From Paratractidigestivibacter sp963605405 (GTDB lineage Bacteria; Actinomycetota; Coriobacteriia; Coriobacteriales; Atopobiaceae): 64,000 nt of DNA. Where the stretch lies: positions 19,544-83,543 of the forward strand of contig CAVCUP010000011.1 in NCBI GenBank assembly GCA_963605405.1, written 5' to 3'. Positions 27,467 to 36,080 of this stretch are shown in pieces (the first letter of the stretch is position 1; every line of letters starts with the position of its first letter). A program made the position numbers and the translations under genes. The notes beneath the pieces are model-generated. The model worked only from the letters and a program-made list of their open reading frames with translations, did not search any database and was not told the origin of the DNA.

Positions 27467-27503
27467 AAAAAAGAAACGACACAAGGGGCTACCCCTTGTG
27501 TCG
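27467..27503 (-). terminator. Intrinsic terminator after tsaB-rimI-tsaD
   Basis: On the minus strand CGACACAAGGGG and CCCCTTGTGTCG form a perfect 12-bp stem with a 3-nt loop, then TTTCTTTTTT. Confidence 0.95.
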
Positions 27504-27549
27504 CCTACGGAATGGTATGTATAAAGAAGCGGTGCCTTTGCCGGGTTCG

Positions 27550-29988
27550 CTAGCGGTCCCAAGCGGGAGGAACGGGCGCATCGGCCGACGACCAAGTGCC
27601 CAGAGGCGCGTTGGGCGCGGCGTCCAGAGTGAGGGGCGCAAAGTTGCCGGCGAGGTAGCTGCGCAGCGCCGGGATGCCGATCATGGCGGCGTTGTCGCCG
27701 CAGGCGCGCATGGGGGGCACCGTCACGCGAACGCCCATCTTGCCAAAGGTCTTCTGGTACGCGCCGCGCAGCTCCGGGTTCGCCGCCACGCCGCCGCCGA
27801 TGCAGATGTCCGAGACGCCCGTCTGCTCGACGGCCGTCCGGGCCTTGGCCACCTGCACGTCCACGACCGCTGCCTCGAAGCTCGCCGCGAGGTCGGGCAG
27901 GTTGATGGGCCGGCCGGCACGGTTCTCGCCCTCGATGTAGGTGATGACGGCCGTCTTGAGGCCGCTGAGGCTGAAGCTGTAGTCGCCCGAGTGCATCATG
28001 GCGCGCGGGAAGTGGATGGCCTTCTTGTTGCCCTTTGCCGCGAGCTTGCTGATCACGGGGCCGCCGGGATAGCCCAGGCCGAGCGCCTTGGCCACCTTGT
28101 CGAAGGCCTCCCCCACTGCGTCGTCAATGGTCTGGCCGAGCACCTCGTAGTCGCCCCACGCGCGCACGTGGACGAGCATGGTGTTGCCGCCGGAGACGAG
28201 GCTCGCCACAAAGGGCGGCTCAAGGTCAGGCGTCTCGAAGAGATTCGCCATCAGGTGGCCCTCGAGGTGGTGCACGGCAATAAGCGGCAGGTCAGCGGCG
28301 GCGCAGAGGCCCTTTGCGAAGGCAACGCCAACCACGAGCGCGCCCACTAGGCCCGGCCCCGCGGTCACGCCCACGGCGGCCAGGTCGGACGGCGCCAGGG
28401 TGTCCACGCCGAAGTGCTCGCCGGCGCGGGCGAGTGTCTCCTCAAAGACGCCGACGATGGCCTCGGTGTGCTTGCGGCTCGCGATCTCGGGCACGACGCC
28501 GCCGAAGCGCGCGTGGAAGTCGATCTGGGTCGCCACGACGCTCGCGCATACGACGCCGTGCGAATCCGTTACGGCCATGGCGGTCTCGTCGCAGGAGGAC
28601 TCGATGGAGAGGATGAGCGGGCCCGCGGCTGCTATTGCGGCGGCGGCAGCGTCGTCGCGCGGCGCGGGCTGGATGGGCCAGGGGCGAATGGACGCGCGCG
28701 GCGCGGGGTCGCGGTCCGCATCGGGAGAGACGTCAACGAGCGGCAGGTCGGCACGCATGATTCGCGCATCGTGGCCCGCGCCGTAGTAGTTGGGGCGCAC
28801 GCCGGCCTCGGTATAGCCGAGCTTCTCATAGAGCTTCTCGGCGGCAGCGTTTCCGACCTCGACCTCAAGCGTGGACCACGTGGCGTTGAGCATCTGCGCG
28901 TCGTAGGCCACGCGCGCGAGCAGGCGCGCGGCGATGCCCTCGCGGCGGCGGCCGGCGACCACGGCGACGTTGGCCACCTGCAGCTCATCGGCCACGACGG
29001 TTCCGCCCGCGTAGCCGATGACCTGGCCGCGGTCGTGCGCGACCCACCACACGTGATTGCGCGTGGTCACGTCTTCATAAAAGACCTGCTCGGACCACGG
29101 CTCGTGGTTGGCGTCGGCAAAGACCTCGGCCTCGAGCTCGGCCACGGCATGGACGTCGTTGACCGTCATGGGGCGCAGCTGCGAGTGAATGCCCGCAAGC
29201 GCGTCGTCGCAGCCGGTGAGCTCGACGGTAGCGGGCTTCTTGAGGCCGAGGCGCGTGCGCTCGGTCTCCTCGGCGTCGGAAAGGCGCGTGTAGATGGGCA
29301 GCACGAGCGCAGGATCGCCGAGGGTGCCGCCGGCAGGAGCCGCGTGGAACACGTCAGCCCCGGCAGCCGCGCGAAGAAGCCCCTCGCCCGTGGGCCACCA
29401 GGCTCCCTCGGACGCCGTGCAATCCGCCGAGAAGCCCGCCGCCTCGAAGCGCTCGCGATACTTGACCAGGCCGTTTCCAGAAAGCGTGAGGTCTCCGGCG
29501 TCCGCACGGGCCGCAAGGTCGGCCACGGCGGCGTCGGCCTTAACGACCGTCTCGGCCGCGAAGGTGCGGTGCGCGCCCGCGTCGTCCAGCCGATAGATGC
29601 CCGGGTAGACCTCGCCGCGCATGGCGTCGCCCATCACCGCGAGCGTGCCGCGCGCGCCGGCCGCATGGGCCGACCACGCCATCGCGTCGAGCGCCGAAAC
29701 GCCAAAGAGGGGCAGCCCCGCGCCGCACGCCAGGCCCTTGGCCGTGGCGATGCCGATGCGCACGCCCGTGAAGGAGCCGGGGCCGCGCCCCACGAGCACC
29801 GCATCGACGTCGGCCATGGTAAGGCCGGCTTCTGTCAGCGCTTCTTTGCACGTGGAGACGAGCTCTACGTTCGCCTGACGGCGGCACATGTGGTCGCGGC
29901 AAGAAAGGACCTCGACCGCGCTTCCGTCCACGCGCCCCACGGCGCAGGCGAGCATGTCGGTCGAGGTATCGAGGGCAAGGACGATCAT
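27550..29988 (-). CDS. TsaB-RimI-TsaD three-domain fusion (t6A37 synthesis plus acetyltransferase)
   Basis: An 812-residue fusion. Residues 1-230 are TsaB (IVLALDTSTDMLACAVG, then GRGPGSFTGVRIGIATAKGL). About 280-425 is a GNAT acetyltransferase of the RimI type (LRPMTVNDVHAVAELE, VANVAVVAGRRREGIAARLL, EKLYEKLGYTEAGVRPNYY). About 460-812 is TsaD (LILSIESSCDETAMAV, GPGLVGALVVG, HHLEGHL with metal-binding His, SGGNTMLV, GGVAAN). TsaB and TsaD, with TsaE, transfer threonylcarbamoyl to A37 of ANN-decoding tRNAs; RimI acetylates ribosomal protein S18 N-termini. Start ATG 29988 has AAGGA at good spacing. tsaE is in the window at 31987. Confidence 0.95.
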   Translation of the reverse strand: MIVLALDTSTDMLACAVGRVDGSAVEVLSCRDHMCRRQANVELVSTCKEALTEAGLTMADVDAVLVGRGPGSFTGVRIGIATAKGLACGAGLPLFGVSALDAMAWSAHAAGARGTLAVMGDAMRGEVYPGIYRLDDAGAHRTFAAETVVKADAAVADLAARADAGDLTLSGNGLVKYRERFEAAGFSADCTASEGAWWPTGEGLLRAAAGADVFHAAPAGGTLGDPALVLPIYTRLSDAEETERTRLGLKKPATVELTGCDDALAGIHSQLRPMTVNDVHAVAELEAEVFADANHEPWSEQVFYEDVTTRNHVWWVAHDRGQVIGYAGGTVVADELQVANVAVVAGRRREGIAARLLARVAYDAQMLNATWSTLEVEVGNAAAEKLYEKLGYTEAGVRPNYYGAGHDARIMRADLPLVDVSPDADRDPAPRASIRPWPIQPAPRDDAAAAAIAAAGPLILSIESSCDETAMAVTDSHGVVCASVVATQIDFHARFGGVVPEIASRKHTEAIVGVFEETLARAGEHFGVDTLAPSDLAAVGVTAGPGLVGALVVGVAFAKGLCAAADLPLIAVHHLEGHLMANLFETPDLEPPFVASLVSGGNTMLVHVRAWGDYEVLGQTIDDAVGEAFDKVAKALGLGYPGGPVISKLAAKGNKKAIHFPRAMMHSGDYSFSLSGLKTAVITYIEGENRAGRPINLPDLAASFEAAVVDVQVAKARTAVEQTGVSDICIGGGVAANPELRGAYQKTFGKMGVRVTVPPMRACGDNAAMIGIPALRSYLAGNFAPLTLDAAPNAPLGTWSSADAPVPPAWDR

Positions 29989-30097
29989 GGGCATTCCTTC
30001 TTCGCAGATTCAACGCCCCTTAGTGTAACGCCGCGTGCGGCCGCGTCCCTCGGTGCATCTCTTGCTTCGAGGGGCTGCCCGGTGAAGCCGCTCCCGG

Positions 30098-30538
30098 CTA
30101 CCCGTTCATCTGCGCGTGCTCGGCAGCGACGGCCTCGATGAGGCGCACAAGCGGCCACGTTTTGTTCTGCTTGGTAAGAACCGCCTTCGGACCCACGACG
30201 CACCCCGCCTCGCGGCATCCGGAAATAAACCCGTTGACCTGCGCTTCGTTCATGTTGCACAGAAGGACGAAATCACCCTCGGGCAGCGGTCCCGCATAGT
30301 CGGTGAACGCCGGGCGAAACCCCACGAGGCCCGCGAACGCTCCCGCCGGGTCGCCCAGACGCGCCGGCGCGGCCACCCGCACGCGCACTCCGAGCCCGCG
30401 CAGCACCTCGCGCACCGCGTCGCCCTTCTTGCCGGCCGCCTCCCCGAAGGAAGGGTCAAGCCCCCAGAGCACCGCCGTGGCGACGGGCACCGAGGGCTTG
30501 ACCTTCTTGGCAGCCTTTTTGTTCGGCTTACCAGCCAT
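30098..30538 (-). CDS. DUF3783-family protein
   Basis: A 146-residue soluble protein with a Lys-rich start (AGKPNKKAAKKVKPS), then a compact domain. The C-terminal part (FVLLCNMNEAQVNGFISGCREAG, then KAVLTKQNKTWPL) fits the DUF3783 pattern as I know it. The function is unknown. It stops about 110 bp upstream of the tsaB-rimI-tsaD start and follows rubrerythrin by 5 bp, so it belongs to the fur/perR-rubrerythrin series. An open frame upstream of this ATG overlaps rubrerythrin and is a shadow. Confidence 0.8.
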   Translation of the reverse strand: MAGKPNKKAAKKVKPSVPVATAVLWGLDPSFGEAAGKKGDAVREVLRGLGVRVRVAAPARLGDPAGAFAGLVGFRPAFTDYAGPLPEGDFVLLCNMNEAQVNGFISGCREAGCVVGPKAVLTKQNKTWPLVRLIEAVAAEHAQMNG

Positions 30539-30543
30539 GCCGC

Positions 30544-31131
30544 TTAGCCGAAGTAGCGGTCGAGCAGGCCCTTGAGAGCCTTGCCGTGGCGAGCCTCGTC
30601 GCGAGCCATCTCGTGCACGGTGTCGTGGATGGCGTCGAGGCCGTTCTTCTTGGCGCAGGCGGCCAGCTCGACCTTGCCGGCGGTGGCGCCGAACTCGCAG
30701 TCGACGCGCCAGGCCAGGTTGTCCTTGGTGGTGGCCTTCATGTTCGGCTCGAGCTCGGTGCCCAGGAGCTCGGCGAACTTGGCGGCGTGCTCGGCCTCCT
30801 CGTAAGCGGCCTTCTCCCAGTAGAGACCAACCTCGGGATAGCCCTCGCGGTGGGCGATGCGGGCCATGCAGAGATACATGCCGACCTCGGAGCACTCGCC
30901 AGTGAAGTTGGCCTTGAGCTGCTCGAGGATGTAGGCCTTGTCCTCGTCGGAGATGTCGGGGTTGTCCTTGACGGTCTTGTCGTAGACGCCGTACTCGTGC
31001 TCGGCGGCGAGCTCGAGCTCACCCTCGACCTTCTCGAACATCTTGGCCGGAGCGTGGCAGACAGGGCACTCCGCGGGCGGCTCGGCGCCCTCGTAGATGT
31101 AACCGCAGACCTTGCAAACCCACTTATCCAT
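30544..31131 (-). CDS. Rubrerythrin with N-terminal rubredoxin domain
   Basis: A 195-residue non-haem iron peroxidase of anaerobes. A rubredoxin domain comes first (residues 1-30: CKVCGYIYEG, then CPVCHAP), the reverse of the classic order. The ferritin-like diiron domain follows, with EVGMYLCMARIAHREGYPEVG, EEAEHAAKF and HEMARDEARHGKALKG supplying the Glu and His ligands. Start ATG 31131 has AGAGGAACGCATC upstream. It lies directly behind the fur/perR-type regulator, which suggests peroxide- or metal-dependent control. Confidence 0.95.
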   Translation of the reverse strand: MDKWVCKVCGYIYEGAEPPAECPVCHAPAKMFEKVEGELELAAEHEYGVYDKTVKDNPDISDEDKAYILEQLKANFTGECSEVGMYLCMARIAHREGYPEVGLYWEKAAYEEAEHAAKFAELLGTELEPNMKATTKDNLAWRVDCEFGATAGKVELAACAKKNGLDAIHDTVHEMARDEARHGKALKGLLDRYFG

Positions 31132-31214
31132 GATGCGTTCCTCTCTCTTGGGCGAGCGCCCGTGCGCCCGCGCCTCCACTGTCGCGCAACCGCCTCCCCA
31201 GGCGGTCGTTTGAG

Positions 31215-31598
31215 CTAAGCCTTCTGGCAAGCAGGGCAGATGCCGTCGAACTGCAGCGTGTGCCCCAAGATCCGATAACCCGAGGTCTTCGCCGCGTCGG
31301 CTTCGATACCGCCGGGCACGCTGACCTCGACGTCGTCCACGCAACCGCACATCGTGCAGCGCACGTGGTAGTGATCGAACACTTGGTGGTCGAAGTGATC
31401 GGCGCCGTTGTTGATCTTGACCTTGAGCGCGACACCGTCCTCGGAGAGCTTGTTGAGGAGGCGGTACACCGTCGCCTTGCTGATGGTCGGGTGCTCGGCG
31501 TGGACCGCTTCGAAGACCTCGTCTGCCGTGGGATGATTGGCCAGGCCGCACAGCGCTTCAAGCACGATCTCGCGTTGAACCGTGTTGCGCGCGCTCAT
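31215..31598 (-). CDS. Fur-family regulator, PerR-like by context
   Basis: A 127-residue winged-helix repressor. It shows the DNA-recognition region HPTISKATVYRLLNKLSEDG, the metal-site region HFDHQVFDHYHVRC, and two structural-zinc pairs, CTMC and CPAC. Fur and PerR cannot be separated by eye. Being first in a series with rubrerythrin favours PerR. A clear promoter lies about 45 bp upstream, and AT-rich repeats there may be its own operator. Confidence 0.93.
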   Translation of the reverse strand: MSARNTVQREIVLEALCGLANHPTADEVFEAVHAEHPTISKATVYRLLNKLSEDGVALKVKINNGADHFDHQVFDHYHVRCTMCGCVDDVEVSVPGGIEADAAKTSGYRILGHTLQFDGICPACQKA

Positions 31599-31640
31599 CC
31601 GGCCTCCCCTCGCTTCGGCGTCTTCCTGCTTGCTGAGGTA

Positions 31641-31669
31641 ACTATAGCCTTAATAGGAATGAGTATCAA
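31641..31669 (-). promoter_or_regulatory. Promoter of the fur/perR-rubrerythrin series
   Basis: On the minus strand TTGATA, exactly 17 bp, TATAGT. A direct repeat CCTATT-N10-CCTATT covers the -35 and spacer and could be part of the regulator's operator. An imperfect palindrome GTTGGC-N4-GCTAAC lies just upstream (near 31690-31710). Confidence 0.7.
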
Positions 31670-31750
31670 TAGGTATTTTTTACTATTTAGTTAGCCATAG
31701 CCAACTCCTCGGCGAGCTCTGGCCTTCTTCCTCCGGGAGGGCCACGTGCC

Positions 31751-31964
31751 TGCAAGCTTTTAGCGCAAGTGCGGCGTAGGGAGGCATTCCGTGCAAAGTT
31801 TCAACGCAAGTGCGACGTAAAAACCTGGCGCCCGAGACCCCTAGAGGCTAAATCAGGCCCTAAACCCCCATCAAATAGGGGTTTAGGGCCTTACTTACGT
31901 CGCACTTGAGGCAAAACCTTGCACCCGACCACTGTTTACGTCGCACTTGGGATGAAACTTTGCA
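31751..31964. repeat. Symmetric four-copy array of a 30-bp repeat around a hairpin
   Basis: Two direct copies (31751-31780 and 31792-31821) face two inverted copies (31894-31923 and 31935-31964). Both pairs have exactly a 41-bp period. In the right-hand orientation the shared core is TTACGTCGCACTTG, then a variable 5 nt, then AAA(A/C)CTTTGCA with variants. A perfect 13-14-bp hairpin, GGCCCTAAACCCC with its complement, sits between the pairs (31856-31890). The region is non-coding and fills most of the gap between the fur/perR-type gene and tsaE. The function is unknown. Confidence 0.88.
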
Positions 31965-31986
31965 GTCAGGAAGGGGAAGCGGAACG

Positions 31987-32427
31987 TTACGCGATGTCGA
32001 TGGCACGTGGCGGCTCCTGGCCGGGCTCCGCGGCCTCGTCCAGGCGCGTCACGCGCACGCTTACGTAGTCGCCGAGCTCGTCCGCGAACTGCTCGCCCCA
32101 CTCAATGACGCAGACGCCATCGGCGCCGAGCACGTCATAGAGCCCAATGTCCTCAAGCTGGTCGGGGTCGTCGAGGCGGTACAGGTCGAAGTGGTAGAGC
32201 GGCAGTCGCCCTCCCTCGTAGACCATCTCGATGGTAAAGGTCGGGCTCGTCACGTCTCCCTCACAGCCCAGCGCGGCGGCGATACCCTTGGTGAGCTGCG
32301 TCTTCCCCGCGCCTAGGTCGCCCGTGAGCACAAGGACGTCGCCGGCGACGAGTTCTTGCCCAAGCTGCTCGCCCACGGCGATGGTCTCGGCCTGCGAATT
32401 GGTCACGAAGTGCTGAGGGATCTTCAT
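31987..32427 (-). CDS. tsaE: TsaE, ATPase of tRNA t6A synthesis
   Basis: A 146-residue P-loop ATPase that turns over the TsaB-TsaD complex. Walker A reads GDLGAGKTQL, and the family stretch DVTSPTFTIEMVYEG, then YHFDLYRLDDPDQLEDIG follows; WGEQF completes the pattern. Its start overlaps the stop of the upstream uracil-DNA glycosylase by 4 bp (ATGA). It is the last gene of the acpS-nnr-alr-udg-tsaE series; the repeat array follows its stop. Confidence 0.96.
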   Translation of the reverse strand: MKIPQHFVTNSQAETIAVGEQLGQELVAGDVLVLTGDLGAGKTQLTKGIAAALGCEGDVTSPTFTIEMVYEGGRLPLYHFDLYRLDDPDQLEDIGLYDVLGADGVCVIEWGEQFADELGDYVSVRVTRLDEAAEPGQEPPRAIDIA

Positions 32428-33137
32428 CGGGTATCTCCTTGGTTAACAAAAAGTTCGGGCGGTGCGCCAGCGGGCTCAGGATGCGGAACGTGCGGCGCCG
32501 ACGTACCGGGGGCAGGGGCGGACCCTTGCGTTTCCTCCGGGTGCGCAGTGAGCCATTCCCCCACCATCTGTAAGTCCTGGATAAGCAGCGGTTCCCACTC
32601 GGAGTGGTAGATGCACGCCGCCGGATGGAACGTCGCGCACACCATGAAGTGCCCCACCTGGTGCAGCTCTCCGCGCAAACTGGTCACACCCCTGTTCGTG
32701 CGCAAGACGAACTGCGAGGCGAAGTTGCCCAGGCACACGATGACATCGGGCCATACGCTGCGGATCTGCTCCCGCAAAAACGGCGAGCAGGCAGCGATTT
32801 CCTCCGGGCGCGGATTGCGGTTCCCGGGCGGGCGGCATTTGAGCACATTGGCGATGTAGACCTCGTCGCGCGTCAGCCCTGCATAACGCAGCAACGCGTC
32901 GAGCTTGTGCCCCGCCGCGCCCACAAACGGCTCCCCCTGCAGGTCCTCGTTGCGCCCCGGCCCCTCGCCCACGAACATCACGCGCGCAGCGGGGTTGCCC
33001 GCGCCGAACACCAGGTTCGTTCGCGTCTGCCCAAGCGGGCAGAGCTGGCAGTTGCCCATAAGTTCGCGAATCTCGTCGAGAGAGACCTCGCGCGGGCCCT
33101 GTTTGGAATGGCCGGGGATCCTCATGACGCCCATCAC
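32424..33137 (-). CDS. Family 4 uracil-DNA glycosylase (4Fe-4S)
   Basis: A 237-residue DNA repair enzyme that removes uracil. Family 4 marks are the iron-sulfur ligands (CQLCPLG early, Cys in VLKCRPP and in IAACSPF), motif FVGEGPGRNEDLQGEPFVG for the active site, and CLGNFASQFVL and FHPAA later. The C-terminal 35 residues are Pro/Ala-rich. The first codon is GTG (33137), with ATG at 33134; either may be used. It lies between alr and tsaE in the same orientation. Confidence 0.93.
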   Translation of the reverse strand: MMGVMRIPGHSKQGPREVSLDEIRELMGNCQLCPLGQTRTNLVFGAGNPAARVMFVGEGPGRNEDLQGEPFVGAAGHKLDALLRYAGLTRDEVYIANVLKCRPPGNRNPRPEEIAACSPFLREQIRSVWPDVIVCLGNFASQFVLRTNRGVTSLRGELHQVGHFMVCATFHPAACIYHSEWEPLLIQDLQMVGEWLTAHPEETQGSAPAPGTSAPHVPHPEPAGAPPELFVNQGDTR

Positions 33138-33146
33138 GACGCCGCC

Positions 33147-34307
33147 TTAGACGTAAATCTTCTCGAGGCGCAGGCCAAAGCCGCAAACGACCTCGTAATT
33201 GATGGTGCCGCGCAGCCGGGCCATCTCGTCGGCGCCAATGTACTCGTCGCCGTCGCGGCCGATGATAGTGACCACGTCCCCTTCGCGGACCTCGGGCGTG
33301 GGGCAATACATGCGCGTGGTGTTCACGTCCACGGCGAACATGAACTGGTCCATGCAGATATTGCCCACCTGCGGCTGCCGCCGGCCTCCCACGATGACAT
33401 CCATATTGTTAGACAGCGTGCGAGAAAGGCCGTCGGCATAGCCCACCGGCACGGTGGCGATTTGGATGTTGCGCTTGGGCACGCGATAGGTCATGCCGTA
33501 ACCGACGCCTGCCCCGACCTCGGGATACACGACGCGCGTCACGCGACCGCGCACGCTCATCACAGGCTCGAGCTCCATCGACGCGCGCGTGGTTTCGGCG
33601 GGGTGCAGCCCATAGAGGCCGATGCCCACGCGACACATGTCGAAGTGGCACTCGGGGTGAAGCATGGTGCCGGGGGTGTTGTCGCAGTGGACGAGACCGC
33701 AGTCGAGCCCCGCATCGTGGATGGCCTGGCAGGTGTTTCGGAATCGGTTGAGCTGCAGCGCGAAGTCCCAGTCATCGGGAACGTCCGCCGTGGCGAAGTG
33801 GGTGAACGTGCCCGCACACTCGAGGCCGCGGTGGAAGTCGATGGTGCGGCGCAGCTCAAGGGCGTCCGAAGGGGCGACGCCGATCCGCGTCATTCCGGTG
33901 TCGACGATGAGGTGGTACTGCGCGACCGTGCCCGCAGAGGCCGCCGCCTCACCGAGCGCGAGCGCGAACTCCGCGTCGTAGACGCTGGGCATGAGCCGAT
34001 GCTCGACGAGCTCCTCCACGCAGTCGATAGGCGGCTGAGAAAGGATCAGAATAGGCCACTCGATGCCGGCCTCGCGCAGCTCGACGCCCTCGGCCACGGT
34101 GGCCACGGCGAACTGCTCTGCGCCGGCGGTGTGCATCGCGCTCACGCAGCGGACGGCCCCGTGCCCGTAGGCGTCGGCCTTGACCACGCACATGAGCCGC
34201 GTGCCGCGCGCGAGGCGACGCCTGTACGCCGCGGTGTTGCGCCTGAGCGCCGAGAGGTCGACCTCCACCCAAGACCAGCGGTCGTCCGGGCATGTCTTCC
34301 TAGCCAT
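33147..34307 (-). CDS. alr: Alanine racemase
   Basis: A 386-residue PLP enzyme that makes D-alanine for peptidoglycan. The PLP lysine lies in MCVVKADAYGHGA; the second-half marks are ARVGIGLYG-like CRVGIGLYGLHP and VPVGYADGLSR, and the metal-free C-terminal beta domain holds the catalytic Tyr context (GYGMTYR). ATG 34307 is the start (GGGAAGGAGCATC upstream); the longer open frame upstream lacks family sequence. It follows nnr in the same orientation. Confidence 0.96.
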   Translation of the reverse strand: MARKTCPDDRWSWVEVDLSALRRNTAAYRRRLARGTRLMCVVKADAYGHGAVRCVSAMHTAGAEQFAVATVAEGVELREAGIEWPILILSQPPIDCVEELVEHRLMPSVYDAEFALALGEAAASAGTVAQYHLIVDTGMTRIGVAPSDALELRRTIDFHRGLECAGTFTHFATADVPDDWDFALQLNRFRNTCQAIHDAGLDCGLVHCDNTPGTMLHPECHFDMCRVGIGLYGLHPAETTRASMELEPVMSVRGRVTRVVYPEVGAGVGYGMTYRVPKRNIQIATVPVGYADGLSRTLSNNMDVIVGGRRQPQVGNICMDQFMFAVDVNTTRMYCPTPEVREGDVVTIIGRDGDEYIGADEMARLRGTINYEVVCGFGLRLEKIYV

Positions 34308-34466
34308 GATGCTCCTTCCCGCGCCCACGGCGCCGCGTTGCCCCCGCGCGTTACCGTGCAGGCCAACAGCCTTATCGCGCCGGCAAGAGGCGCCCGCCCG
34401 CAGCAGGCCCCTCGCCAAGGCGACGGCGCGCCGGCCCATACGAGGCGGCCCGGCGAGCCGCGATTC

Positions 34467-36077
34467 CTACTGTGCCTCGGCCACGTCCGACGAGAGGGCG
34501 TGCTCCTCCACCACGTCCGCAGCTAGGCCGATGCGGTCGATGAGGTCGCAGGCCATGACGCCGCGCGACCCGAACGCCTCGGCGGCGAGGGTGCCCGCGT
34601 AACCGTGAATCTCGCACACAAGGGCGCACAGCAGCGGCAGGTTGTTGAACTCGCCGTGGGCCTGGGCGAGGTAGCTCGCTATCATGCCGGCCAGCACGTC
34701 TCCCGAGCCGGCGGTGGCAAGAGCCGCAGGGCCGGGCTTGGGCAGCACGGCCTGATCCACACCCACGCATGCGGTCGCGCTCGCCTTAGCAACGACGACC
34801 AGGTCGGAGCCTCCGTCGGTCCAGATGATGTCGCGAGCGAGGCTGAGCTGCTCCTGCAGGGACGTCGGCGGGTTGTCCGCGCGCCCCACGAGGCGGCCGA
34901 GCTCCTTGCGGTGCGGCGTGAGGACGAGCGGGGCCTCTCGGCGCGTGAGGTCGGGGAAGTCGGTGATGTTGTACTCGGTCAGGCGCGCGAGGCAGTTAAG
35001 GCCGTCGGCATCCACGACGAGCGGCACATCGGTACGAAGAAGCGCGCTCACGCAGGCCACGGGGCCTCCGGCCACGCGCATGCCGGGACCGATGAGGGCG
35101 GCGGAGTTGCGCTCGGCCAGGACGGCCACACGCTCGGCCGCGGCGTCGGTGAGGACGCCGTCGATGTCGCAGGGAAGGCCCACGACGGGAATCTCGAGTA
35201 CCTGGGGCTGCACAATAGGCACGATGGCCTCGGGCACGGCGAGGGTCACGTAACCGGCGCCGGCGCGGGCGGCAGCGCGGGCGGCCATCACCGGGGCGCC
35301 CGGGAAGCGGGAGGAGCCGCCCACCACGAGCACAGAGCCGCGGGTGAACTTATCCTGCGCGAGCGACGGCTCGACAACAACATCCATGTAATCGGCCAGA
35401 TCCGTGCGCCAGGCCACGGGGTCGGCCTCCACGACGAGCCGCTCGGTCTGCTCGGCCAGGGGCGCCACGACGATGACGCCGCAGGAATCGCGGCCGGCGT
35501 CGGCCAGGAGACCCGGCTTGAGGGAAACCATCGTGACCGTCATGTCCGCGATAACGCAGGGACCCTCGGCCAGGCCGGTCTGGGCAGAAAGGCCGCTCGG
35601 CACGTCCACCGAGACCACGCGCGCGTCCGAACCGTTGATGCACTCGATCCAGATGTCGAAGGGGGTGCGGACCTCGCCGTGGAAGCCCGTGCCGAGCATG
35701 CAGTCGACCACCGTGTCCGCGCCCTCGAGCGCGGCGAGGACCTCTTCGCGCGAGGGCCCGATGAGGGCGGGGACCCCGGAGCGCATGGCACCTTGGGCCA
35801 CCTGGCGCGCGAGGTCGCCGGAGAGCTGGTCGGGGTCCACCGCAGTGACCACCGTGACGGCCGCGCCCCTGGAAAGAAGCGCCTCGGCGCACACCCAGCC
35901 GTCGCCGCCGTTGTTGCCCATGCCGCAGAAAACGACGATGTTGCGGGCGCCGAGCTCGAGGACCTCGCGCGCGGCGGCGCAACCCGCCCGGTGCATGAGC
36001 TCCGAGACGCTCACGCCCACGCGGGTGAGACCGACCTCGACACGTTTGATGTCCTCGATGTTGAGCACTGGCTGCAT
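34467..36077 (-). CDS. nnr: Bifunctional NAD(P)H-hydrate epimerase/dehydratase
   Basis: A 536-residue repair enzyme for hydrated NADH and NADPH. The N-terminal epimerase (YjeF_N) shows VFCGMGNNGGDGWVCAEAL and VSVDVPSGLSAQTG. The C-terminal ADP-dependent dehydratase (YjeF_C) shows GSSRFPGAPVMAARAA, LIGPGMR, VVDADGLNCLA, LTPHRKELGRLVG and GSGDVLAGMIASYLAQ. Both domains are complete. It begins 3 bp after the acpS stop, a common pairing in bacteria. Confidence 0.96.
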   Translation of the reverse strand: MQPVLNIEDIKRVEVGLTRVGVSVSELMHRAGCAAAREVLELGARNIVVFCGMGNNGGDGWVCAEALLSRGAAVTVVTAVDPDQLSGDLARQVAQGAMRSGVPALIGPSREEVLAALEGADTVVDCMLGTGFHGEVRTPFDIWIECINGSDARVVSVDVPSGLSAQTGLAEGPCVIADMTVTMVSLKPGLLADAGRDSCGVIVVAPLAEQTERLVVEADPVAWRTDLADYMDVVVEPSLAQDKFTRGSVLVVGGSSRFPGAPVMAARAAARAGAGYVTLAVPEAIVPIVQPQVLEIPVVGLPCDIDGVLTDAAAERVAVLAERNSAALIGPGMRVAGGPVACVSALLRTDVPLVVDADGLNCLARLTEYNITDFPDLTRREAPLVLTPHRKELGRLVGRADNPPTSLQEQLSLARDIIWTDGGSDLVVVAKASATACVGVDQAVLPKPGPAALATAGSGDVLAGMIASYLAQAHGEFNNLPLLCALVCEIHGYAGTLAAEAFGSRGVMACDLIDRIGLAADVVEEHALSSDVAEAQ

Positions 36078-36080
36078 GTG

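Noticed and set aside
31751..31964. Four-copy repeat considered as a small CRISPR array
   Set aside because: Two copies are inverted, the gaps are only 11 nt within each pair, and no cas gene is near.
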